From assembly GCA_963931925.1 (NCBI GenBank), contig OZ007570.1, positions 37,176,620 to 37,240,619 of the forward strand: a stretch of DNA of 64,000 nucleotides, in the 5' to 3' direction. The notes under the pieces are model-generated. The model made no database searches and was not told the DNA's origin. It worked only from the letters and a program-made list of their open reading frames with translations. Each line of letters begins with the position of its first letter. Position 1 is the stretch's first letter. Below are positions 18,567 through 64,000 of the stretch, piece by piece. Position numbers and translations under genes: made by a program. This DNA comes from Onchidella celtica (lineage: Eukaryota > Mollusca > Gastropoda > Systellommatophora > Onchidiidae).

Positions 18567-19445
18567 AGATTAAGATAAGATAAGATAAGATAAGATAAGA
18601 TAAATTTTATTCGTCCTTGTACAAGGAAATTTGTTTTGATCATTGAATACATAACAATACAGTTACAGAAGCAGAAAGTATGATACATAGCCCGCACACA
18701 CACATATATACACACACACTGATAAATTAACTAAATTAACAAAATTAACAGTGCACACAATATGCTTCCCTAACTAAAACACATTGACCTGACACGCAGG
18801 ACATAATTCAACTGTGCACAGATTACGATCAAGATGACGACATTATTGTAACATCCTAGTTGATGATGGAATAAACGATTTAAAGTAGCGCTCAGTTTTA
18901 GTTTTCTTTGACAACAGCCTTAAACTTCTTACAGATCTTATATATTCCTTGTTCAGGGGATGTTGGGGGTCATTTATAATAATATTAGCTTTTTTAATAC
19001 AAGCACCAGTGTACAGCTCATCAAAATATGGCAGATCACAGATACAAATTTTGGATGCTTTTTTAATTAAATTATTGATCTTATTTTTATCTTTTTGTAA
19101 GATGTTTCCTCCCCAACAGACAACTCCATACATCAAAACGCTCTGAATAGCCATGGTGTAAAATATTTTCAGAATGCTTTTGCTAACTTTTAAAAAGCGG
19201 AGCTTTCTGAGGAAATACATGCGCTGGTTGGCTTTCTTGTATACATATGTTACATGCGCATGCCAGTTAAGCAATGAATCAATAGTAATGCCAAGATATT
19301 TGGCCTCTGTGACAATTTCAACCTCTTCATTGTTGATAGTAAGAGGGCAAACAGGATCGTTGTTATTTTTCCTAAAGTCAAAAACAAGCTCTTTTGTTTT
19401 CTTAACATTCAGTAGAAGATAGTTGTTATTACACCAACAATATTA
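18567..19445 (-). pseudogene. CR1/L2-like LINE, 5'-truncated RT C-terminal part and 3' tail
   Basis: The minus-strand frame runs from about 19442 down to 18843, longer than its first ATG suggests. It reads NNYLLLNVKKTKELVFDFRK, EAKYLGITID, LLNWHAHVTYVYKKANQRMY, FLRKLRFL, QSVLMYGVVCWGG, KINNLIKKASKI and TERYFKSFIPSSTRML. This is the connection/thumb and C-terminal region of CR1/L2/Rex1-type elements. Downstream on the minus strand comes ATTTCCTTGTACAAGGACG and a (TTATC)n tail (18567-18603), again typical. The RT catalytic core is absent. Confidence 0.85.
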
Positions 19446-19497
19446 AGATCAATATTCATCATGCTCCCACTAACATACATTAATAAAGCTTAATCTA

Positions 19498-19745
19498 CTC
19501 TCATCCTCAAACCTCTGAGACCGAAAATGGACATCATTCATTTTCAAAGAAAATAGACCGAAACAATTCCGTTTTGAGCCTAATTTTAAATGTGACAATG
19601 TTTTCATTTTTCCTGATGTCAACGCTGATGTTGTTCCACAATTTTAGGCCAATAGAAACAGCCTTTTCACTAAGCGACAATCTTAACAGTGGGTGTCTCA
19701 AGAGGTTTTGCGTCTACTGATCTTAAAGTGCGTGATGGCTGGTCC
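19498..19745 (-). pseudogene. LINE C-terminal fragment, inverted relative to 21270-21665
   Basis: On the minus strand it encodes RLSLSEKAVSIGLKLWNNIS, then VDIRKNENIVTFKIRLKTEL, followed by a stop. The sequence matches the plus-strand fragment near 21320-21480 closely at DNA and protein level. The LKLWNN...FK..LKTEL signature is that of CR1/L2/Jockey ORF2 C-termini. Confidence 0.8.
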
Positions 19746-20549
19746 GATTCCACTACCTCTGAAAGATAATATATCTATATTATGCGAAAATGTGAATGAA
19801 TCTTTATTTATGGCTGGATAAACTGTACTCCAAAACGAGCATTGTCGCTTGGATTTCTTGTCCTACCAAACTGATCTTACCCAAGTGACGGATCAGTGTG
19901 TCAGGTGGAATGCGGTTACTTCGCATTACTTTGGGCAATCTATCCACAGGGGCGTATTTGTGGAAAATTAATTCCTTGGCAAGCACTGAAACTGCGTCCC
20001 TATTCAAACATGTGTCATTCATCTCAGAGATAACTTTCCCATAACATCAGCTCGTTGATCTTTTAATTAAAAACATGAAGGCACCATCTCAAAATTATAA
20101 TCGCGTCTTCGCCATATCTGATGTAGTTTTGATTTTCCTCGTTTAACTCGTACGGAAAATTCGCAGCGGCACCCCTCCCTTACTCCCCCCTCCCCTTTCA
20201 AGTGGTGCCCTGGGCACGTGGCATTCCTATCATACTTCAGATATGCTACTGGCTACAGTGCTTTTGAGTAGGCCAGCTATTATTCACAGGCAGTGCTAAT
20301 AACTTACAGTATAATGCGTCAGTGAGACGGGCTATCTGTGGCATGCAACTCTTCTACTTATCCAGATGTCAGTCCGGCTTGGCTCTCGTGCGGTAAAAAT
20401 CACACTGAATGCGAGAGAGGCTGCATTCTCATCTAGCAGCGATCGGCGGACGAGCGCAAGGCGCGGGAAAATAGAATAGGGTCCAGTGAACTTCAGTGAC
20501 TTACCGATAAACCAACGAGGGCTTCAGTTAGTTAGTCAGTGTTTAGGAC
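19746..20549. other. Unassigned; open frame at 20022-19804 (-)
   Basis: A minus-strand 72-codon frame from ATG at 20022 (MNDTCLNRDAVSVLAKELIF...) has protein-like composition but matches nothing I know. 20160-20220 is pyrimidine-rich. 20430-20470 is CpG-rich (GCGATCGGCGGACGAGCGCA) and may belong to the promoter of the gene beginning at 20750. Confidence 0.35.
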
Positions 20550-20551
20550 AC

Positions 20552-20557
20552 TATAAA
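20552..20557 (+). promoter_or_regulatory. Candidate TATA box upstream of neurotrophin exon 1
   Basis: TATAAA about 200 bp before the proposed start codon; it would give a 5' untranslated region of roughly 165 nt. A short upstream frame (ATG 20682, stop 20760-20762) overlaps the main ATG. The start site is not otherwise supported. Confidence 0.25.
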
Positions 20558-20749
20558 TTGAAATCTACGACACATTCCGCTTGTTTGTGAGACAGTTTGA
20601 TAACTTTCGGTTTCCGCGATTCTGAAGCTGCAGAACAAGAAAGGTTTTGTTAGCAAGCGACGAAACCTCTGTACCCTGTGGATGGTGGCTAGATATCTCA
20701 TGGTACACCGAACATCCCTCCGGTCTCACAGTACCCTGCCGCTACGCTC

Positions 20750-56541
<35,792 letters not shown>

Positions 56542-56960
56542 GCCAAAATTAAAGGGAAAAAATGGCTTTATCTTGACCTCTCGGTGACTTGGTATCAAGT
56601 TAAACAACATGCCAAGTTATTTAGGACTGGTTGGTTCAAGAAATGGAACTCCGCTGTGGACATTTCGCCAGCAGCAACGGCAGGGCTAGTGTGAGTCAAC
56701 TGTTTTCGGCTTATTGTTCCCTTGGCCAAATTTGTTCTCAGGCTGATAAAAAACAAATTTCACATTTCACTTACACGTAATCGGGAATTCAAGATCAGGA
56801 CACACGGATAATGACGACATTCAGCCAGACTTAGAGCACCTTCAGAAGAGGCGACGTAACAGCGTTTCTTTTTGTTGTTGTTGTTTTTTGGTTTGTGGCG
56901 CGTTAGTAGCGCGTCAGCATCGCGACTCGCGTCTGTCTGTGGCGCTACTATTACTGATTT
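56542..56960. other. Probable 3' untranslated region and downstream sequence
   Basis: No clear AATAAA directly after the stop; AATTAAAG at 56549-56556 is the nearest weak signal. The extent of the 3' untranslated region is unknown. Confidence 0.35.
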
Positions 56961-57160
56961 TCTAACGCGCGTCAGTGGATCCACAAACGGACATTAACAT
57001 CACTGCTAAACTTCTAACTCTCCGCTGTACGTCTACAAACAGACGTTAACAACGCTGCTAAATTTCTAACGCGCAACAGGGGGTCGACCAACGGACGTTA
57101 GCAGCGTTGCAAACCTTCTAACGCTCGTCGGTGGTTCTACCAAGCGTTATTGTGGAATGA
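56961..57160 (+). repeat. 52-bp minisatellite, about 3.7 units
   Basis: Units start TCTAAC at 56961, 57013, 57065 and 57117, each with a ...GGACGTTAACA(A/T)CGCTGCTAAA segment. Rich in GCGC/GTTAAC palindromes. Confidence 0.85.
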
Positions 57161-57489
57161 ACTGTCGTTAAAAAATTGCGCTTTAGTCGTGCTACAGACG
57201 TGCCACTAATGGGCGACTAAAATAATGCTGCGGTTGTAGCTACCTATGAATCCTTCAGTTCACTTCTTATTATCGCCACGAGTAGCGCTTAAATTTTATG
57301 GCCGACACAAGCGTAACCAGCTGGTCTAACCGTCTGCAGCGTTACATTTTGTGCCTTTGGCTGTGTGTGAAAGCCTCTTATCACCAGTATTTGCCATCCG
57401 CAGCGATACTATCGCGCCACAAAAAGTAGCCCCGTCTGAATGGGCTCTTAGCCTAGGTGCACACATGCGACTTTGTTCTGTTGCTGTGT

Positions 57490-57728
57490 TTAGATCTTTA
57501 TTTTAGGAGGTTTCACTGCCCTTGGCATTTGCACCCCACTTTTCTTGTTTTATTTTTCTTGTTGTGGTAAAGATTAGTTTTTTTTTAAATTTTGCCCGGG
57601 CTGCGGCCTTGTACGGCCTGCTCTTCACAATTTCCAACTGCCAAGGTATCTTTAGCGTGCGCAGCGAGCACATGGGCCCTCCGAATTTTTTGGCTTATCC
57701 GAGAAGACTAGGTGCTTGACTAGGCCAG
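57490..57728 (-). mobile_element. SINE copy S6, 5'-truncated
   Basis: Minus strand: TAGTCTTCTCGGATAAGCCA, TGCGCACGCTAAAGATACCT, GCAGTTGGAAATTGTGAAGA, GCAGGCCGTACAAGGCC and the tail CAAATGCCAAGGGCAGTGAA. The tRNA head is missing. Confidence 0.75.
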
Positions 57729-58839
57729 CGGTAGAACTATGTGTACCGATGTTATGTATAAAATTCTGCGACCCTGTTTTCGATTCGGTATGAAATTAAT
57801 GCTGTTATCTCAGTTAAACGGACAAACGAGATGATATACTTCCACGCATCCAAAATGAAAAGACAGCCATGGGTTAAATAATACTCCTCGCAATTAACTC
57901 CATCTGTCCGGGTTTATTATATGTATATTATATATATATAGCCTATACATGTGTCATGCCATTTTTATATTTTCACTTTATTTTCTGTTATCAAATGTGC
58001 AGTATTGTTCGAATTTATCATTCGTTCTTCATTTTTTGTCATGTACCCGTAATATAACAACAACCAAAAAATAAATAAATAAATAAAATAATTTTTCAAA
58101 AAATTAAACAAGCTTCTACATTTGTTCTTGTTTTGTGCACGTAAATATTTATCATACTGGACTTTAAATTCATGTTGTTAATTAAAGTTGTGTGATACTG
58201 ATTTGTTGCCTTTATAAAAGAAAAGGATGTGGATCGACAGTTCGTCAAAATACTGAAATATGAAATGATTATAAAGTCAGCTGCTCTTTGGTATTAATAT
58301 TATCATTGTTAACATTATTTTGTCGGACGAAAACATACATTTTAGTCATGTTTTCAGACGCAGGGATGCATTATTTTTCACTGATGTCGCTAATGAAAAT
58401 TATTATATTTAAGCAACATTTTTGGCTAAATCCAACTTGGCAACAAAAAATCTGACAGGCATATGGAGATTCATTATATCTGCACTGTCCAAAGCGTTTA
58501 TAATAAACCTAGAGGTGAGACTCGGTCACGTCACATAGCCGCAAATAGAAAGCCCGGCAGCCATCTTTGCTTACGGCAAGCGATTGCAAACACGGTGTCA
58601 AGGCCAGTGCTAACGAAAGTAGTTTTTGTCGGAAGGCCTCAGTATTTTATTCTTGTTCATTCCTCTTTAGAGATGGCGGTTCAAATTCATCCGTACATTT
58701 TGTATTTTGTCGTAATTCATAATGTTTGTTTTTTTTAAATTTTCGTGGTTCACCCAATCCATAAATTAAGTCTGCTCAGTACTACTGTAATCCCCGTTAA
58801 AACAATCTGAAAGACCGTATTATTTTAGGCTTGGATTTG
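57729..58839. other. Unassigned
   Basis: AT-rich; (AT)n at 57926-57940; (AATA) run near 58068-58088. Plus frame 58463-58738 (91 codons) has no recognisable domain. Confidence 0.35.
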
Positions 58840-58939
58840 TTTACTTTAGCCGTACTGTCTAGGTCGAAGCAGGCTTGCCGTACGTTGGCTTTACTGTAGC
58901 CGTACTGTTTCGGTCGAGGCAGGCTTGCCGTAAGTTGGG
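58840..58939 (+). repeat. 50-bp tandem duplication
   Basis: TTTACTTTAGCCGTACTGTC...CAGGCTTGCCGTACGTTGGC is followed directly by a second copy with about five changes (58890-58939). Confidence 0.85.
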
Positions 58940-61900
58940 CGCCATCTTTACTTCACCTACTGACGACGCCACGCGGAGACTTGCGTAGCGCTAGTCTGAC
59001 CTCCAGCTATATATAACCTCTTTGGCACTGTCCTATTTTCATTGATGATTGAATAGTTTTCTTTCTTTTTTTAAAATTTTTATTTTAACACTGGCTCGCG
59101 ACTGACATCAATAAATTGAATGGCAGACATACTGACTGATTCATATCATGAATTTATGAATGATTATTTTATTGACAGTGACGTTGACTGAACTTACGCC
59201 TATGAAAAAGTTTAATTATGACTTGATCAAATCACAAGGGAGGAAACACACTAACATTATTACCGTGTTACGTAAGAAGACCGCACACTGAGTCAAATCA
59301 GCTTCAACACACCATTGTATCGAATCAAACTTACTACATCTTTCTGTCTGGGTAATAATTTTGTACTGATGATTTCCTTTGGTCATCACACTATAGAAAT
59401 CGAACAAAAGACAAATAATGTTGTTGCAAGTAGGCTGCGTGCGTCTCCCAAGTTTTTTGTTTTTTGCGCTAGGGGTACGTATCTTAAAGCCTACTGTCAC
59501 TCCAGAGCTTCTCAGGAAATACTCCCAACAACAGCCTTAATTAATTATTCTTTCGGATTTTCTTCTTGTTTTCCTCCTGTTTTTTTGCTTGAACGGGTAG
59601 GGAGCAGGTTTAGGGATTCGATTAGATTTAGAGTTGAGGATAAGGGCGGGTTTAGGGATACATTGTAATACGTATAGTAATGTAGACGTCCCTACCACAA
59701 AACTCTTGGGGTGCGTACGTACTTATAACAACAGCCACTTCTTCATGGGACGGCAGATTAAATGGACAGTAGTCACTCTCTCTTGCATAATTACAACTGA
59801 TCTAAGCCTGGAGATACCCAGATAATCTGTTGTACATGTATTTATGTAAGTATGTATGTAGGCATTATTGTCTGAAAATACATGTATCTCTTATCTATGT
59901 GAGTGTATATAATTATATCCTTTCTACGAGTATATTTATTTCCGCTTTTTGTTCTCGAAACGGTTTAGTTTATTTATTTTTACACCCTGAAAGTATTTTC
60001 AGGTTTTTTTGTTGTTTTTTTTATTGAGACGGCGTCCGGGAATCATCTAATAATGGAGCTTGGGTCCAACTTTGTTCCCGCAAAGGCTTTTTTACCACGC
60101 AACGTAGAGAAATGAAACTTGGCACATGTATGTGAAATGTATCAAGCCTTTACGTGGTCTAATCATTTTTCCCGAAACTCTGTACTTTTTCCAGAAATTC
60201 AGTTACAATTATCAGTTATCAATTAATGATTGAGAATACGACGTGATAATGTACTTCCGTCAATTTCGTCATTTCCGTCTCTTACACGAAATGTAAACTC
60301 TCGAACTAGAGCTCACTTGATATCCAGCCACGCCAAGAAAACTTTGATACCGAGTATAGTGTTATACAGATGAGGGGAGTGCCATTCATTCATACCAAGA
60401 GAACTGTGTAGAAATATAATACGAATGTTTACTCACAATTTCAATTGTCCATCGCAGATTACATTACCGGTACATTGTACTTTTAAGGAATTTACGTGGT
60501 AACCGCATATTTCTAGGCTTTGTGGCTGTTTCGGAGTTCTCAGTGTTAGTCTCGCAGTTCGACAGAAAGTCGGGCTTTAGCTTCATCACTTTATTTTAGT
60601 GTGGTATGATAAATACTTATATCACTTCCTCAAGCACCAAATCATCATGCTCGCACGATAAATGTAGACTTTAGTTTGGGGACAAATTCACCTGATATCA
60701 ACAGGTAGTACTACGGGTGGAGAACTTCCATAATCTGTAATACATGTATAGATATTATATCTAACATAATTTTATTTTTAAACCTGGGGGGATTTTTAAC
60801 CACACCTAGCGTCCCTCACACGTGATTTGCGTGAAATTTTACATGTACCCTCCTGTCGACCTGTAGTAGGTTCATTTTAAGATTTGGAAACTTGAAATGG
60901 TGGGAAAGTATTTTTTTTAAATTTGCTTTGCGTCGCTAATGACTATCTCCGATCCTTCTTTTTCACGAACACATGAGCCCATGACATCATCACTCCCTGC
61001 AAAATTTTCGGTGCGCACCACTGCACACTGTGTACTGTCCTATCGCTGAGTTTTGGGGATGACCCTACGCATCTCGGCTTTTGTTCTTATTCCTTTCGGT
61101 CTGAAGTGGTGTCCTGTGTTGTTGTTTTTTTACCGTTCGAAGAATGGGGCAATTTACTAGTATAATTATACTAAAGCCGCTTTACTGTGCTGTTCAGAAG
61201 AGGCAAACTTCCTTGCTCACAGTGCTTCAAATATCTCAAACCAAAATGCGGCCTATTTGTAAGCGACCAAATAGAAAGAAAGAAACAAACAGAATAATAA
61301 AAATGCGATCCCAGGTTACTGAAACTGCACCCCTCCTTCAGTGGAGTTGGAACAAACGAGAACTGAAATTTCTTGATGCGACAAGATTCCCCGACGCCAG
61401 AGACAATATCTCGCTTATAAAGTGCCTTGCTATTTAAATCATTGTGTTCTTTTCGCCATGGTTTTTATGCTCTCACAAAATGTATTATACATTTCTGTAT
61501 ATCATTGTGTCGTCCATGAACTGATTTATGACTCATCATTTCGCATGTTTTAAAGATCGTGTGATATTGTGTATAACGTAAGTGACAGATAAGTAACAAC
61601 TGCACCAATATTAATGCACTCGTATTTATAAACAAATGGTACGCCCTGCTGGCGCGCACGTGTGTGTGTGTGTGAAGTTACATATAAATATATTTGTGCA
61701 AGTGCGTATGTGAGCCTACTAGTGCGCGTTTTTTCACTGATCTTTGTTATCAAGAGCGCCACAAGATAATAATTTTTGTGTGCAAATTTTTGGGGGGGGG
61801 GGGGGGTGTTAGGTTTGTTGGTACTTTATTACCCAACCACTCTGGAGATGAATAATTCAGCATTTGGTTCGTGTGTATGTGACACATTCTATATTAGTGA

Positions 61901-62458
61901 TTGCTTGCTGAGCGCTGAATTTCATCATGGATAATATTATTATTAATCACAGTGTGTCACAGCCTCATCACTGGTATGGGTGCAGTTTGATTGCGGGCAG
62001 TATGAATGAAACTGGTGGATTTAGTTTTCGGTGAACGACTGTATTTAACGAGTGTTGTTATCGAAGTTTTTGTTGTTGTTGTTGTTTTCTGTGCGTATTA
62101 TTCTATTACATGTATGTGCCTTCTTTACCTTGAAATTGCCATCATTCATTCAGTCATCCAGCCAGTTCATGTCAAATTCTTTATCCATCTTTTTGTTGTT
62201 GTTGCTGTTGTTTGTACTTCCGCCTGATCCGGGTTTTTTCGGACTGGAAGGCCAAAGTATTGTTTTAGGCATGTTATTGCGTGTTTTAGTGCATTAAAGA
62301 GAACAGTTAAGAAAAAAATCTAAATAAAAATGTTCTTGTTGCTCAAATATAGCTTGGTGTTGCAGAGTTTCTTCCTGTCTTTTTTTTTTTTTTAGTGTTT
62401 GAGGTGGTTTTCGACCAGCAGTGAGTAAAGAGACAGTAAAAACGAAGCTTTCTGTTCT
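58940..62458. other. Unassigned
   Basis: Plus frames 59315-59668 and 61144-61437 (117 and 97 codons) lack known domains and strong coding features. A poly-G run at 61792-61806. TTG/GTT-rich stretch at 62069-62090 and 62190-62210. I see no gene. Confidence 0.35.
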
Positions 62459-63055
62459 GCTCTGTTTTATTCTGCTATGTTCTGTTTTACTCTCTTCTGC
62501 TCTGTTTTATTCTGCTATGTTCTGTTTTACTCTCTTCTGCTCTGTTTTATTCTGCTATGTTCTGTTTTACTCTCTTCTGCTCTGTTTTATTCTGCTATGT
62601 ACTGTTTTACTCTCTTCTGCTCTGTTTTATTCTGCTATGTTCTGTTTTACTCTCTTCTGCTCTGTTTTACCATGTTTTGTTTTATTCTCCTCTATTCTGT
62701 TTTACTTTGCCATGTTCTGTTTTACTCTCCTCTGCGTTGTTTTACTGTGCCACTGCCATGTTCTGTTTTACTCTCCTCTGCGTTGTTTTACTGTGCCACT
62801 GCCATGTTCTGTTTTACTTTACTATGTTCTGTTTTACTCTCCTCTTCTCTGTTTGACTCTGCCATGTTCTGGTTTACTCTCCTCTGCTGTTTTACTCTGC
62901 CATGTTCTGTTTTACTCTGCTATGTTATGTTTTACTCTCCTCTGCTCTGTTTGACTCTGCTATGTTCGTTTTATTCTCCTCTGTTCTGCTTTACTTTGTT
63001 ATGTTCTGTTTTATTCTCCCCTTTTCTGTTTTACTCTCCTCTGCCGTGGTGGCAG
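62459..63055 (+). repeat. 40-bp pyrimidine-rich minisatellite
   Basis: CTCTGTTTTATTCTGCTATG + TTCTGTTTTACTCTCTTCTG repeated almost exactly at 62459, 62499, 62539, 62579 and 62619, then diverging units with CTGCCATG variants to about 63050. A 40-bp period returns to frame every 120 bp and has almost no stop codons on +, so several frames stay open. The resulting FCFTLFCSVL peptides are not considered genes. Confidence 0.95.
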
Positions 63056-63410
63056 TCTGTAAAGATCTTTAGGGAGAGAAGAAATGGATAAATACAGAAG
63101 TAAGGTGAAGGAGTAGAAATGTGAGGTGGGGGAGGGGGGGGGGGTTATGTTGTTAATGTTACACTCTTGGACAAGATGATGATAATAATATCAAGGATAA
63201 CGATAACCACGATGATGATGACGTGAATTGCAATACAAACCCATCATGAATCAAAACTCTCGTATGAAAGCTTTCACTAGGCCAGTTCACTGAAATATTA
63301 TATACCCAATTCATTCTGAATCCATTCGTAGGAAAACCCTCAAAGGGATCTTGGAGCGGGGAGTGGGGCACTTACGGGGATGCCCGGTGTGCTAGGATTC
63401 TGATTCCTGT

Positions 63411-63527
63411 CATCAATCAATCAATCAATCAACCAACCAACCAAGCAACCAACCAACAGACCAAACAACCAACCAACCAACCAACCAACCAATCAATCGA
63501 TGAATGAATGAATGAATCAATCAATCC
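63411..63527 (+). repeat. (CAAT)/(CAAC)/(GAAT) tetranucleotide array
   Basis: CAATCAATCAATCAACCAAC..., with a GAATGAATGAATGAAT block near the end. Confidence 0.95.
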
Positions 63528-64000
63528 TGATTCCGCAGATGATTAAAAGTTAAAATCTTTCTCACTGTCGTTTTAAAACCCTCCATGTGGGTTTCTGTAA
63601 ATAGTAAACTTTTTTACAAGGAGATGTTATGCGCAGGAGAACAAACCAACACCACAACACTAATGATGTTACAGTCATACACCAGCATTTGTATTCTCTA
63701 GAATTATGACGCAATTTATGTCTTGGTAAATCCACAGATACAACTGTTCAAACCAGCTGAGTATCAGTATTATCCATAGACATGAATTTGCTGATGGTTT
63801 GATATTTTCAAAACATCATAACATAATTAGTAATACTTTTATCGTTTGTGATTTGAAAACTGATTTATTGCAAATAAAATGTACGCGATTTTTAAGGTAT
63901 TATTGGAAAAGTGAAACTTTCTGATAATCCTTTGTTAGTGCAGAAAAATGCAAAAGTACACAATAACTGAAAATTAGAAGACTCTCCGAGCCACTGCTAC
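63528..64000. other. Unassigned
   Basis: AT-rich sequence with no frames or repeats of note. Confidence 0.4.

Noticed and set aside
62421-63091. Three overlapping frames of 99-204 codons
   Set aside because: By-product of a 40-bp, stop-poor pyrimidine repeat; open in several frames at once.

Overview
This window is animal genomic DNA, most likely from a mollusc and plausibly a gastropod. It is intron- and repeat-rich, with no operons, ribosome binding sites or compact genes. Support for a lophotrochozoan comes from tRNA-derived SINEs with a Nin-DC-like core, RTE-like and CR1/L2-like LINE remnants, Helitron-like ends, hAT-type MITEs, long tetranucleotide arrays and a neurotrophin-type gene. 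The species call is inference.

Two things dominate. First, a young, almost complete Ty3/gypsy-type LTR retrotransposon fills 4335-13347. It has two 1237-bp LTRs in which I see one difference, a 5-bp target duplication (TGTAC), and one long polyprotein frame ordered gag, protease, integrase, reverse transcriptase, RNase H. Integrase lies before reverse transcriptase, the order of the Gmr1-like group rather than ordinary Ty3/gypsy elements. It inserted into an older antisense RTE-like LINE, whose two halves now flank it.

Second, five exons on the + strand can be joined by hand into a 257-residue preproneurotrophin: 20750-20825, 45328-45390, 45890-46143, 48926-49161 and 56397-56541. Splice sites and phases agree (phases 1, 1, 0, 2; total 774 nt). 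The product has a signal peptide, a prodomain and a C-terminal cystine-knot domain that holds all six neurotrophin cysteines in order. The gene covers about 36 kb, and its introns hold most of the other features.

Layout: 1-3240 MITE, local duplication and SINE. 3241-4334 and 13348-13628 the split LINE. 4335-13347 the LTR element. 13629-19745 repeats, SINE, Helitron-like copies, minisatellites and LINE tails. 20550-20825 proposed promoter and exon 1. 20826-45327 a 24.5-kb intron with MITEs, Helitron-like units in head-to-tail arrays (one containing an antisense THAP-domain exon), very long microsatellites and SINEs. 45328-49161 exons 2-4. 49162-56396 intron 4 with SINEs, a hAT MITE and foldback elements. 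After 56541 come minisatellites, one SINE and otherwise unassigned sequence. Apart from the neurotrophin gene and the THAP exon I recognise no host genes. All homology statements come from reading the sequence and remembered family features, not from a database search.
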